Position numbers and translations under genes: made by a program. From contig JANXCX010000011.1 in the NCBI GenBank assembly GCA_025059535.1, positions 124,001 to 188,000 of the forward strand: 64,000 bases of DNA, read 5' to 3'. The notes under the pieces were generated by a model, which saw only the letters and a list, made by a program, of their open reading frames with translations, was not told the DNA's origin and did not search any database. The stretch comes from Bacteroidia bacterium (GTDB taxonomy: Bacteria > Bacteroidota > Bacteroidia > SpSt-205). Positions 35,865 through 44,558 of the stretch are shown here, one piece after another (position 1 is the stretch's first letter; the number at the start of each line of letters is the position of its first letter).

Positions 35865-36389
35865 ATGCTGACCCCCGTAGAAATTCAAAACCAGTCTTTT
35901 AACCGAACCTTTCGCGGCTACGACCCGGATGAGGTGCGTAGCTTTCTGCGTCAGGTAGCTCAGGAGTGGGGCTACTTGGTAGAAGAGCGCCAGTCCCTGC
36001 GCCAAAAACTGGAGCAGCTCACCTCCGAAATCAACCGGTATAAAGAGATGGAGGCCCTTCTTCAGCGTACCCTCTTGCAAGCCGAGGAAGCAAGCCAGCA
36101 TACCATCCAGAATGCCGAGAAAAAAGCCAGCCTTATCGTAGAAGAAGCTCGTCAAAAAGCCGAAGAAATATTGAAAGCCGCCCGCTACCAGAAAGAGCAG
36201 ATAGAAGAATCCATTCAATCCCTTCTCCAAAGGCGTCAGGATATTCTTCTGGAGCTGCGGAGTTTTCTTCAGCTTCAGCTTGAGCGGCTTGAGCAGCTGG
36301 CCCAGGGCACTTTGGCTTCTCCGTTGGGAAGTCGTCCTAGTCAGATGGGCGGCTCTATCTGGGCCAGTAAAATCGCCGAACGCCTATGA
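35865..36389 (+). CDS. DivIVA-domain coiled-coil protein
   Basis: 174 aa. Opens with the DivIVA motif LTPVEIQNQSFNRTFRGYDPDEVRSFL (here shown in part: FRGYDPDEVRSFL at about 17-29), followed by long heptad coiled coils to about residue 150. DivIVA-type proteins assemble at curved or polar membrane and organise division or envelope growth. A short Gly/Ser-rich tail follows. First gene of an operon with dcd and lpxD (ATGA overlap with dcd). Confidence 0.82.
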   Translation: MLTPVEIQNQSFNRTFRGYDPDEVRSFLRQVAQEWGYLVEERQSLRQKLEQLTSEINRYKEMEALLQRTLLQAEEASQHTIQNAEKKASLIVEEARQKAEEILKAARYQKEQIEESIQSLLQRRQDILLELRSFLQLQLERLEQLAQGTLASPLGSRPSQMGGSIWASKIAERL

Positions 36390-36952
36390 TTCTTTCCGAT
36401 ACCCAGATTCTGGAGGCTATTAGGCGAGGGGAGTTACGGATAGAACCTTTCCGACGCGAGGCGCTGGGTAGCAATAGTTACGATGTCCATTTGGGCCCCT
36501 ATTTACGGGTTTATGCGGCGCCTACCTTAGATGCGCGCCGCCCCACCCCGAGCACGCTTCTTAAGATACCTCCGCGCGGCCTCTATCTTGTGCCAGGGGT
36601 ACTTTACCTAGGCGTTACGGAGGAGTATACAGAAAGCCACGCCTATGTGCCTTTCTTAGAGGGCAAAAGTAGCATCGGCCGGCTGGGCATTCAAATACAC
36701 GCCACCGCCAGCAAAGGCGATATAGGCTTCTGCAATCACTGGACATTGGAAATCTCCGTCCTACAACCGGTGCGCGTGTATGCGGGTATGCCGATTGGCC
36801 AGCTTATCTTCTTTGCCTTAGAGGGGGAGGTGGCTGTACCGTACGGCCAGAAGGCCAGCGCCAAATACGCCCAGCGCAACCCTCTCCCCATGCCCTCACT
36901 CTACTGGAAAAACTTCGCTAATCATGAAGATACCTTTACACACCGCTCGTGA
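36386..36952 (+). CDS. dcd: dCTP deaminase
   Basis: Deaminates dCTP toward dUTP for thymidylate synthesis. 188 aa. [10 protein letters not shown] near residue 28, [23 protein letters not shown] near 91-113 and the catalytic-Glu region HWTLEISV follow the trimeric dUTPase/Dcd fold, and PIGQLIFF closes it. Overlaps the DivIVA gene by 4 bp and lpxD by 29 bp. Confidence 0.9.
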   Translation: MILSDTQILEAIRRGELRIEPFRREALGSNSYDVHLGPYLRVYAAPTLDARRPTPSTLLKIPPRGLYLVPGVLYLGVTEEYTESHAYVPFLEGKSSIGRLGIQIHATASKGDIGFCNHWTLEISVLQPVRVYAGMPIGQLIFFALEGEVAVPYGQKASAKYAQRNPLPMPSLYWKNFANHEDTFTHRS

Positions 36953-37931
36953 AATAGCGCAGCTGGTAGAAGGTGTCCTTTTAGGAGACCCAGAGGTTTG
37001 CGCTACAGGTATCAATGAGATTCACCGGGTAGAACCCGGGGACATCACCTTCAGCGATGTGCCTAAGTATTTGCGGCGGGCCTTAGAAAGCCCCGCCTCT
37101 ATTATTCTGGTCAATCAAGAAATGGAAGTACCGCCCGGTAAAGCCCTCATCCTCACTCCTTTTCCATTTCGCAGCTTTAATAAACTCTTGGAACATTTTG
37201 CGCCGGCCGTGCCCCCGACTTTCATGCCCTCTTCGGCTTACTTTCCCGAAGTGGAAATTGGCCAGAATGTGATTATCGGTGAGGGGACTTTTATTGAGCC
37301 GGGCTGTAAAATTGGCCACAATACGGTTATAGGTCCCCACTGTTACATCGGTCGGAATACCCTCATCTATCCTAATGTATCCATTGGCGCGCACACGTAC
37401 ATCGGCAGCCATGTGCTTATTCAGTCGGGGTGTGTAATTGGCGGAGAAGCCTTCTACTACAAACGCTTTCCCGAAGGCTCAGAACGCCTTTTGAGTAAAG
37501 GGCGCGTGGTTATAGGCGACTATGTGGAAATAGGGGCTAACACCACGATTGATCGTGGCGTTACTTCAGATACCTATATCGGCGACCACACCAAAATAGA
37601 CAATCTAGTTCAGATTGGGCATGATACCTTTATCGGACGCTACTGCCAGATAGCGGCGCAAGTGGGGATAGCGGGCACATGTATTATAGAGGACGGGGTA
37701 GTGCTGTGGGGGCAAGTGGGCGTACCGAGCGGGGTTCGGATAGGTGCTAAGGCCACTGTGCTGGCCAAATCTGGCGTTTTGGCTTCCCTTCCGGGAAACA
37801 AGGTTTACTTCGGCTTTATTGCTAAGGAGGTGAAAAAGGCTTGGCGTGAAATTGCTTCTATGGGTCAGCTGCCGCGCCTTCTGCGCGCCCTTGAGCCCTC
37901 CGCAAATGGCAGTACCGATGAAAACCCTTAA
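36924..37931 (+). CDS. lpxD: UDP-3-O-acylglucosamine N-acyltransferase
   Basis: Third enzyme of lipid A synthesis, adds a second acyl chain. 335 aa: N-terminal uridine-binding domain (about 1-100), left-handed beta helix of hexapeptide repeats, catalytic His in [12 protein letters not shown] near 240, and a C-terminal helix. Its presence indicates an LPS-bearing outer membrane. Overlaps dcd by 29 bp and the DUF502 gene by 14 bp. Confidence 0.94.
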   Translation: MKIPLHTAREIAQLVEGVLLGDPEVCATGINEIHRVEPGDITFSDVPKYLRRALESPASIILVNQEMEVPPGKALILTPFPFRSFNKLLEHFAPAVPPTFMPSSAYFPEVEIGQNVIIGEGTFIEPGCKIGHNTVIGPHCYIGRNTLIYPNVSIGAHTYIGSHVLIQSGCVIGGEAFYYKRFPEGSERLLSKGRVVIGDYVEIGANTTIDRGVTSDTYIGDHTKIDNLVQIGHDTFIGRYCQIAAQVGIAGTCIIEDGVVLWGQVGVPSGVRIGAKATVLAKSGVLASLPGNKVYFGFIAKEVKKAWREIASMGQLPRLLRALEPSANGSTDENP

Positions 37932-38499
37932 AAAGGCTCTTCAGGTTTTCCTGCAATACTTTCTGCGCGGCGTCTTTCTCTTCCTCCCCGCTTTAGCTAC
38001 AGGTTATGTGATATGGCTAATCCTACGGTGGCTGGATAGCCTTCTACCAGTTCGGCTGCCGGGGATGGGAATCTTTCTTCTTTGTCTGGGCATAGCGGCT
38101 CTAGGCTATGTGGGTACCCACTGGCTAGGCCCTACGATCGTGGCCTCGCTGGAAGAACGAATTCGGCGAATACCCTTTATCGGGTTCATTTATAGCTCGG
38201 TACGTGAGCTGGTAGAGAGCTCCCGCCAAGGGCTGCGTTTTGACAAGCCCGTACTAGTTCAAGTAGGCCTAGAGCCGCCACTTTACCGAATAGGCTTTCT
38301 GACCCATGAGCGGCCCCTGCCTGACCAACCGCTAGTAGCCGTATATATGCCTTATTCCTTTGGGTTTATGGGTGACTTATGGCTTTTGCCTTCTAGCTGC
38401 GTGCAGCCGCTGAAGTTATCCGCAGCGGAAGCTCTACGGTTTGTATTAGCTGGAGGATTGGTAAGGCCCTCTAAATCGGTCAGTGCTTTCCCTGCATGA
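37918..38499 (+). CDS. DUF502 family membrane protein
   Basis: 193 aa from the ATG of [12 protein letters not shown] at 37906 is an alternative. Two N-terminal membrane spans (about 10-30 and 45-65), then the conserved [18 protein letters not shown] and a soluble domain with [20 protein letters not shown]502 members are widespread and uncharacterised. In the operon between lpxD and a NUDIX gene. Confidence 0.85.
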   Translation: MKTLKKALQVFLQYFLRGVFLFLPALATGYVIWLILRWLDSLLPVRLPGMGIFLLCLGIAALGYVGTHWLGPTIVASLEERIRRIPFIGFIYSSVRELVESSRQGLRFDKPVLVQVGLEPPLYRIGFLTHERPLPDQPLVAVYMPYSFGFMGDLWLLPSSCVQPLKLSAAEALRFVLAGGLVRPSKSVSAFPA

Positions 38500-39077
38500 G
38501 CGGGGCGCGCTGGCTTTGGGAACATCCGCTCCTTCGCATAGAAGAACGCTTTGGCCCTGATGGGGAGAGGCGTTTAGTAGTGCATCGTGGGGCCTTCGTA
38601 GCGGTATGCCTGCACCTTATAGCAGAGGGGGGGGAAGCTTTCCTCATGGTACGGCAGCAGCGTCCTACGGCTGAAGAGCCTTTCTATGAGCATCCAGCAG
38701 GCATGATAGAGGCTCAGGAAACGCCTCTACAAGCGGCCCTGCGCGAGGTAGCGGAAGAGACGGGCTGGCTTCTAGCCCCACAAGACCTTACGCTACTTAC
38801 GCCGCAGCCGCTCTACCCCTCCCCGGCCTTCTGGCAGGAGGTTGGCTACTTCTTTGCCGTCCGGAAAGAAGTCCCATTAGCCTTACTCAAGGCCTACGCT
38901 ACCCCACAGCTCCGCCAAAGAGGCAAGGAAAAAGTAGAGCTGCTGGCGGTACCCCCTTCCCAAGTTCTGCGGCTTACCCGAAACCTTCAAACCGTAGCCC
39001 ACACCCTGCTCTACTATGCCTATCTCGGTGCTCCTTACCGAGACCTATCATCCTTTTCTCCTTACGGCGCTGGCTGA
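38496..39077 (+). CDS. NUDIX hydrolase
   Basis: 193 aa. A complete Nudix box, Gx5Ex7REVxEE..GW, is seen at GMIEAQETPLQAALREVAEE around residues 69-88. The N-terminal layout (VHRGAFVAVCLHL) resembles ADP-ribose or nucleoside-diphosphate-sugar pyrophosphatases; substrate not assignable. Start overlaps the DUF502 stop by 4 bp (ATGA). Confidence 0.85.
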   Translation: MSGARWLWEHPLLRIEERFGPDGERRLVVHRGAFVAVCLHLIAEGGEAFLMVRQQRPTAEEPFYEHPAGMIEAQETPLQAALREVAEETGWLLAPQDLTLLTPQPLYPSPAFWQEVGYFFAVRKEVPLALLKAYATPQLRQRGKEKVELLAVPPSQVLRLTRNLQTVAHTLLYYAYLGAPYRDLSSFSPYGAG

Positions 39078-39987
39078 AACGCCCCGTTTTCGCTTTGTTC
39101 ACCTTCCTCAGCCGACGCTCGCCGCTCTCCAAGCGGCCCTTTCCACCGCTCAAATATGGATACTTCGCGGCGCAGTACCTGTGGAGGCCTCCCTCTTAGC
39201 CCATGCGCCTAAGCTGCGCTGGGTTATACGCGCGGGTTCAGGTACCGAACACATAGATAAAGAGGCGCTTCAGGCTCGCCGCATACGGCTTTTCACCACC
39301 CCCTCGGCTAACGCCGCCACCGTAGCGGAATATGTGCTTATGGCGGTGGTCCTCTTGGCGCGCCGAATCCTTCCCGCCTACCATGACCTACGAGAAAAAG
39401 GCGTTTGGAGTCGCCGCGCCTACCCTGGCCGTGAGGTAGCCAGTCTTACCATAGGTCTCATCGGCTACGGCACTAATGGAAGCCGCACTGCCCAGCTCCT
39501 GCGCCTCCTGGGCGCCCGCCTTTTAGCCTACGATAAATACAAATCCGGCTTTGCCACGAGCGGAATAGAAGAAGTCCCTTTGGAAAGGATATGGGAGGAA
39601 GCCGATATATGCTCCCTCCATATCCCCCTCACGCCTGAGACAAAGGGATGGGTAGCCGCGGAATTCTTGGCCAAATTTCGCAAGCCGATAGCTCTCATCA
39701 ATGCCGCCCGCGGCGAGATTGTAAGTCTGGCCGCTCTGGCGCACGCCCTTCAAATAGGGAAGGTATGGGGTGCTGCGCTTGATACTCTACCTTATGAGCC
39801 GCCCTACAACCTACCACCCGCTGAAGCCGAAGCCTGGAACTACCTCCGAAGTCATCCAGCTGTCCTCCTTACGCCTCACATCGCTGGCCTTACTGAAGAG
39901 AGCGAATTACGGTTGGCCAAAAGCATTCTGGCGCTGCTCCAGCGCTTTCCCAAAGGCCATCCCTACACCGAGCAGCATCCAATATAA
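39016..39987 (+). CDS. D-isomer-specific 2-hydroxyacid dehydrogenase (SerA-like)
   Basis: 323 aa. NAD-binding GLIGYGTNGSRTAQLL near residue 147, catalytic Arg in INAARGEIVS and His in LLTPHIAGLT. RAGSGTEHID near 73 matches phosphoglycerate dehydrogenase-type enzymes, but without an ACT domain or serC/serB neighbour the substrate is open. Overlaps the NUDIX gene by 62 bp and, convergently, the membrane protein gene by 81 bp. Confidence 0.85.
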   Translation: MPISVLLTETYHPFLLTALAETPRFRFVHLPQPTLAALQAALSTAQIWILRGAVPVEASLLAHAPKLRWVIRAGSGTEHIDKEALQARRIRLFTTPSANAATVAEYVLMAVVLLARRILPAYHDLREKGVWSRRAYPGREVASLTIGLIGYGTNGSRTAQLLRLLGARLLAYDKYKSGFATSGIEEVPLERIWEEADICSLHIPLTPETKGWVAAEFLAKFRKPIALINAARGEIVSLAALAHALQIGKVWGAALDTLPYEPPYNLPPAEAEAWNYLRSHPAVLLTPHIAGLTEESELRLAKSILALLQRFPKGHPYTEQHPI

Positions 39988-41160
39988 CCCATACAGGCGC
40001 TGGCGGGCCAGCGAGCCCCAATACGGCGTTGCTAGCCCAATCACCCCTAAAATAAAAAGTCCGAAGGCCATAAGGAGAAAAGCTCTCCTGTTCCAGCTGC
40101 GCCATTTGGTGGCATAGGCGCTCAGCCAAACGCCCAGGCTGCTCAGTACCCAGACCTCGGAAGCATAGACAAGCTCGCGCAGGCGGTGGATATGCCAAGG
40201 AAAGGGTCCCCAAAGCACATGGAGGAGGGCTTGAAGCCACGCGCCCCAAGAACCCCAGAAAGTTAGCTGAAAATTGATGTAGAAAACGCTGGCGGTAGGA
40301 AGCTCAGGATACATACGCGGGTCTAGGGCCCAAGAGCGGTACTGGTAAGCCCATGGGGCTATGCCATACGGCAAAAGCACCAGCGCAGCCCCTACCGCCC
40401 CCGCTAGGGTAAGGTAAAAAGAGCCTAACCGATACAGCAAAGCTCCTCCCAGCGCTACGGCTACACTTTCAGGCCGTAGGAAGTAGCCTAAAGCTAGGAA
40501 GGGAAGACTTCGGACCCCTTCTCTCAAGGTGCCCCGAGCCAGAAGCGCGGCGCTATATAGCATGAGAGGCAGAGCCAAGGTATCGCGCAAAGCTCCAGAG
40601 ATCCAAAACAGGCTGCTGGGCAGCCCCATCCATACCCATATTCCTACCTTGGGTAGGGGGCCTAGCTCGGCCCAGCCCCGCCAAGCCCAGTAAAGTAAAA
40701 TTCCTCCTACCACCGCATACATTCCCTGTAGGCCATAGTAGCTGCCGCCACCCAAGAGGTAAAATACCACCGATAGCCTGTAGAAGTTATAATTGCTTGG
40801 TTCGCTCCATTCATAGTCGTAGCCGAAAAGGGCGGCGTCCTTGTAGAAGATCTGCCAGCCTATGGCCTCCCAGCGAGAGGAAAATTCTCTTAGGAGTAGG
40901 GCCAGGCCGATTTCAGGGCTCTCCCCTAAGTAGTGGGCGATTCGCTGAGCGGTAAGGTAGACTTTTAGGGTGTCGCCAAAGCAGTAGTAAGAGGCATACA
41001 GCCAACCGAACGCCCAAGCTCCAAGAACCTTAAGCGGTAAAAGAAAGGCTAATGGGTAGCGCTCAGGCGCCGAACGGCTCAACACATACCCTGCGGCTAA
41101 CCCAGTTGCCCCTGAGAGAAGAAAACCAACCCCTTCTCGCAGGGGCTCTAAGACGACCAT
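39907..41160 (-). CDS. Polytopic membrane protein of unknown function
   Basis: 417 aa with about ten hydrophobic spans. No signature that I recognise; the pattern is compatible with polysaccharide polymerase or GT-C-like membrane proteins, which is a guess. The ATG is 11 nt after the 3' end of tRNA-Arg on the same strand, so the two are probably one transcript. The last 27 codons overlap the convergent dehydrogenase gene. Confidence 0.7.
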   Translation of the reverse strand: MVVLEPLREGVGFLLSGATGLAAGYVLSRSAPERYPLAFLLPLKVLGAWAFGWLYASYYCFGDTLKVYLTAQRIAHYLGESPEIGLALLLREFSSRWEAIGWQIFYKDAALFGYDYEWSEPSNYNFYRLSVVFYLLGGGSYYGLQGMYAVVGGILLYWAWRGWAELGPLPKVGIWVWMGLPSSLFWISGALRDTLALPLMLYSAALLARGTLREGVRSLPFLALGYFLRPESVAVALGGALLYRLGSFYLTLAGAVGAALVLLPYGIAPWAYQYRSWALDPRMYPELPTASVFYINFQLTFWGSWGAWLQALLHVLWGPFPWHIHRLRELVYASEVWVLSSLGVWLSAYATKWRSWNRRAFLLMAFGLFILGVIGLATPYWGSLARQRLYGLYWMLLGVGMAFGKALEQRQNAFGQP

Positions 41161-41171
41161 GTCAGGCGGTG

Positions 41172-41243
41172 TAGCCCCACCAGGACTCGAACCTGGATCT
41201 TGAGCTCCGGAGGCTCACGTTCTATCCCTTGAACTATGGGGCC
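41172..41243 (-). tRNA. tRNA-Arg (anticodon CCG)
   Basis: Cloverleaf read on the minus strand: acceptor GGCCCCA/TGGGGCT (G1 pairs with U72 as wobble), T8-A9, D stem GTTC/GAAC, anticodon stem TGAGC/GCTCA with loop CTCCGGA giving CCG (decodes CGG), T arm CCAGG-TTCGAGT-CCTGG, discriminator A. CCA is not encoded. G1 lies only 4 nt after a TATCTTTG element. Confidence 0.93.
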
Positions 41244-41247
41244 AAGG

Positions 41248-41255
41248 CAAAGATA
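41248..41255 (-). promoter_or_regulatory. -7 element TATCTTTG for tRNA-Arg
   Basis: Exact match; 4 nt (CCTT) separate it from the first base of the mature tRNA. Confidence 0.65.
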
Positions 41256-41261
41256 GCAAAT

Positions 41262-42632
41262 TCAATAGGTATGGCTGGGATGAAAGTGAAGCTGCCACCC
41301 CTCCCGAGCGATAGCCGCATCCAGGCGCAGTATAGTGGTCATGTTCCACAGTATGCGTACGCCTATCCCTGCGCCCCAAACCGTATAGCGCGGGAAGCCT
41401 ACTTTATCGGTGCCCCAGCCAAGATCTACAAAGAAGGTCGGCCCTCCCAAGAAATGCTGGCGCAAAAAGCGCGCCTCCAAAATCCGCATACGCAGCTCAT
41501 ACTGCAAAAGGTAGGCAAAACTTGTAACAAAGCGATTTTCTCTAAAGGCTCGTAGGGTGTAAGGGCCGCTAAGAAGGGGGACATTCTGGCCATCCGACCA
41601 GCGATTGTAAGCGTAAAGGTCTAGAAAGAAGACTCGGCTCCCATATGTAGCGCTACCCACTACGTGCAAGGCCCCGGTGAAGCGGATTTTTCCTGAAGCA
41701 CTTCGCCAAAAGGTGTGGTAGTGCCGACCGCTGGCGTACGTCTTATGCGTGCGCAGGGTAGGTATAAGGCTCTCATGGCCAAACTCTATGAGCCAACCGC
41801 GATTAGGGTCTATCTCAAAGTCGCGACTATCCCATACTATGGCAGCTCCTAAGAACCAGCGGGGCACCCAACGGTCCTGCATTACCAAAACGCCGGGGGC
41901 CAATAGGGAGGGCATTTGGTCTATGCTGTCCAGTAGGGTAGGTAGCTGGATAGCTTCCACCTTCTCCCCGCTGGAATTCCGAAGACTATACGTGCGTCCC
42001 TTGAGAGAATGGACCCTTTCATTTACCCACCGAAGGCCTCCGATCACCCTAAGAAGGCCTTTCAGGCCTACCCATTCCCCACTGGCCCAAACCTGCCAGT
42101 GCGTGATATGAAAGTGATGGCGGTTCAAACGGGTATACCACACCCCACTGGCATCCTGCTGGGGCTTCTTTAGGTCTTCCTCATAGCTGTAAATGGAGCC
42201 CGGCAGGTAAGTACTGAGAAATCGCTCGCCTATGCCCCAGAATTGGCCTTGGCTCTCGTCCCTATGACTAACCCGAAGCGAAACCCGATAAGGCCTATTC
42301 CCCAACCATGGCGCGTCGTAAAAAAACCGCAGGAAGCGACTTCGCGTGTGGTAGATACCCGCTTGAACAAGAAAGTAGTGCTGATAGGGTTCATACTGAA
42401 AGGTGGGGTCATTACATTTGCCCTCATACGCTATGGAGGCTACCCCTGAGAGGGCAAAGCCGCGCAGGGCGTCATAGTCAATGCCGGGATAGCCGATAAT
42501 TACCCACCCTTCTCTTTTACGCTCAAGTTCAAACGGTTGAAGACGCTTGCGCGGGTCAATAAAGTCAGGTACCGTATCCTGAGCCCAAACTAGCGCCCAT
42601 AGAGCCACCTCTGCCCAGATCCGGCGCCACAT
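41262..42632 (-). CDS. Omp85/BamA-like outer-membrane barrel without POTRA domains
   Basis: 456 aa from the ATG of MWRRIWAEVALWALVWA|Q, fixed by a -7 box 4 nt upstream. After a short periplasmic segment (about 60 residues) the rest is a barrel: FFYDAPWLGNRPYRVSLRV, AAIVWDSRDFEIDPNRGW and GPTFFVDLGWGTDKVGF are surface-antigen (D15) features. The loop-6 motif, usually VRGF/Y, reads LRAF. No POTRA repeat fits in the N-terminus, so it is a BamA/TamA relative of unknown substrate. Confidence 0.75.
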   Translation of the reverse strand: MWRRIWAEVALWALVWAQDTVPDFIDPRKRLQPFELERKREGWVIIGYPGIDYDALRGFALSGVASIAYEGKCNDPTFQYEPYQHYFLVQAGIYHTRSRFLRFFYDAPWLGNRPYRVSLRVSHRDESQGQFWGIGERFLSTYLPGSIYSYEEDLKKPQQDASGVWYTRLNRHHFHITHWQVWASGEWVGLKGLLRVIGGLRWVNERVHSLKGRTYSLRNSSGEKVEAIQLPTLLDSIDQMPSLLAPGVLVMQDRWVPRWFLGAAIVWDSRDFEIDPNRGWLIEFGHESLIPTLRTHKTYASGRHYHTFWRSASGKIRFTGALHVVGSATYGSRVFFLDLYAYNRWSDGQNVPLLSGPYTLRAFRENRFVTSFAYLLQYELRMRILEARFLRQHFLGGPTFFVDLGWGTDKVGFPRYTVWGAGIGVRILWNMTTILRLDAAIAREGWQLHFHPSHTY

Positions 42633-42636
42633 AGAG

Positions 42637-42644
42637 CAAAGATA
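42637..42644 (-). promoter_or_regulatory. -7 element TATCTTTG for the Omp85-like gene
   Basis: Exact match; 4 nt (CTCT) before the ATG at 42632. Lies in the 26-bp gap after the M28 peptidase gene. Confidence 0.63.
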
Positions 42645-42658
42645 GGCCTGATTGTTCC

Positions 42659-43834
42659 TTAGGGTTGAGAAAGAAGGGTTACTATCCATCGGAAGAGGGG
42701 ATATACCCCTACGGGGTTTAGGGTAGAAGGACGGTCGTATATATCGTGGTAGTAGCCTGGGCCGCCCCGCAGATAGAAAAAAAGTGCGGGTATGCCTGCT
42801 TGCCGGAAGGGGTAATGGTCGCTATTTGGGGCGTTGGGCCGTAGAAGGAGGGAAGGGCTCCAACCGATGCGCTGACGGGCTGCCTCGGCCTTCCGCCAAA
42901 ATTCTGGCTGGTCGGCGGCTCCTACTACTCCTACCCCTTCGGCGCCAAAGCCCAGTAGGTCAAAGTTCAGCATGCCGCGCAGCCGTTCCAAGGGGTAGGG
43001 CGGATGGGCCACCCATCGCCTCGCACCCATAAGGCCTAACTCTTCCGCACCGAAAGCCACTACCCAAACGCTCCAATAAGGCCGATGGCGCTGGAGGTAG
43101 GCCGCCAGCTGAAGGATAAAGGCGACGCCAGAAGCATTGTCGTTAGCGCCCCAAAAGACCGCTTCCCCCATCCGGCCCAGATGATCGTAATGCGCGCCAA
43201 TCACCCAGGCCGAGTCGGTACGCTGCCCTGGAAGGTAGCCAAAGACATTCCAGCTGCTATCCGCACCCTCATAACTTTCCAGATGCACACGCAGGTGAGT
43301 AGGCACAGGCAGCGTGTCCTTAATCCAGATAACCGGCAATGCCCCAAGCTGAGGGGCCCGGACAGCCGTTAGCTTAGGCTGGCGGAGAAGGAGGCCAACC
43401 ACTTTTGCCTGGAGGGCTTTCTGAAAGGCTACATCGGATTTGAGATCCGCTGGGACTAGCCAAATTTGATCCGGCTGGGGGAGAGTGTCTACGCGCCATT
43501 CGCCGATAAGGGGGGGCGAGTCAGGTGCAGGTAAAAACGCCTTGCCTATGGGCCAGCGGTGCCACCGCCCCTTTACCTTTGCCCAAAGCCGCACGCGCGA
43601 AAAATGCACCACCGACACCGGAAAACCCTGACGCTGCGGCCTAAGGCCGAAGCGCCGCAAACGCTTTTCTATGTAGGCCGCCGCCTGCCGCCCCCCCTTC
43701 TCCCCTGTACCCCGCCCCTCATACCGACAGAGCCGCCGAACCTCCCGCCGAAATGCCCGCAGGAGCTCTAGGGAGTCTAGCCCGTTCTGACCGCATACTA
43801 TCCCCAATATCCCTAGCCAGGCGTATTTGCCCAT
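42659..43834 (-). CDS. Exported M28-family zinc aminopeptidase
   Basis: 391 aa. Signal peptide MGKYAWLGILGIVCG then Gln. Zinc ligands in order: His in GAHYDHLGR, Asp in GANDNASGVAF, Glu-Glu in GAEELGLMG, Asp in NFDLLGF and His in YYHDIYDRP. Hydrolyses N-terminal residues or dipeptides in the periplasm or outside. Starts 9 bp after the response regulator stop, so the two are likely one operon. Confidence 0.9.
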   Translation of the reverse strand: MGKYAWLGILGIVCGQNGLDSLELLRAFRREVRRLCRYEGRGTGEKGGRQAAAYIEKRLRRFGLRPQRQGFPVSVVHFSRVRLWAKVKGRWHRWPIGKAFLPAPDSPPLIGEWRVDTLPQPDQIWLVPADLKSDVAFQKALQAKVVGLLLRQPKLTAVRAPQLGALPVIWIKDTLPVPTHLRVHLESYEGADSSWNVFGYLPGQRTDSAWVIGAHYDHLGRMGEAVFWGANDNASGVAFILQLAAYLQRHRPYWSVWVVAFGAEELGLMGARRWVAHPPYPLERLRGMLNFDLLGFGAEGVGVVGAADQPEFWRKAEAARQRIGWSPSLLLRPNAPNSDHYPFRQAGIPALFFYLRGGPGYYHDIYDRPSTLNPVGVYPLFRWIVTLLSQP

Positions 43835-43843
43835 TCTAACGCC

Positions 43844-44524
43844 TTAGCTTGGGCTCGGCTCAGGCACAAAGCGGTAACCTACCCCTTTGAGGGTCTCTAT
43901 GTACTCCGCTCCAATTTTCTCCCGCAGTTTGCGTATATGCACATCCACCGTGCGCGGCACTACCCAGGTATCACTGCCCCACACCCGCTCCAGAAGGTGC
44001 TGCCGGGAAAAGTACCTATAAGGCCGGCTGGCCAGAGTAAAAAGGAGTTCAAATTCCTTTTTTGAGAGGGGGATCACTTGGCCGCGCTTATGGACGGCAT
44101 AGGCGTCCGGTACAATCTCTAGGCCAGGAAATTGCAGCCTATGAAAGGGTATGGCCCGCCGCGCCAGAGCTTTTAGACGGCTGAGAAGCGCTTTTGGACG
44201 AATCGGCTTGACCAAGAAATCGTCCGCGCCGGCCTCAAAGCCCGCTAGCTCCGCAAATTCCTCCGAACGGGCGGTAAGGAAGAGGATGTAGCTTTCTCGG
44301 GTTTCGGGTAGCTGACGCAGCGCGCGACACACCTGAAGCCCATCCATCCCTGGCATCATAATGTCCAGAAGGATTATTGCGGGCTGATGCTGGCGCGCAA
44401 GCTGCAGAGCTGTCTCCCCTTCCTCAGCCAAAATCGGCTCATACCCCTCCTGCCGAAGATTGTAACCTAAAATCTCCAAAACATCCGGCTCATCATCCAC
44501 GATTAGGACTTTGCGATTGAGCAT
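43844..44524 (-). CDS. OmpR/PhoB-type response regulator
   Basis: 226 aa. Receiver domain with DDEPDVLEI (acidic pocket), phospho-acceptor Asp in IILLDIMMPGMDG near residue 54 and Lys in DDFLVKPIRPKALLSRL; C-terminal winged helix with DVHIRKLREKIG. No histidine kinase is encoded within the window, so the partner is unknown. The start is 4 nt after TACCTTGG, a -7 variant. Confidence 0.92.
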   Translation of the reverse strand: MLNRKVLIVDDEPDVLEILGYNLRQEGYEPILAEEGETALQLARQHQPAIILLDIMMPGMDGLQVCRALRQLPETRESYILFLTARSEEFAELAGFEAGADDFLVKPIRPKALLSRLKALARRAIPFHRLQFPGLEIVPDAYAVHKRGQVIPLSKKEFELLFTLASRPYRYFSRQHLLERVWGSDTWVVPRTVDVHIRKLREKIGAEYIETLKGVGYRFVPEPSPS

Positions 44525-44528
44525 ATGG

Positions 44529-44536
44529 CCAAGGTA
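44529..44536 (-). promoter_or_regulatory. Possible -7 element TACCTTGG for the response regulator
   Basis: One mismatch to TAnnTTTG; 4 nt (CCAT) before the ATG at 44524. Confidence 0.33.
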
Positions 44537-44558
44537 AAGGTGTTGCGTAAAAGCAGAG

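Noticed and set aside
42633-42689. 19-residue N-terminal extension of the Omp85-like protein
   Set aside because: It would precede the -7 box and hide the signal peptide.
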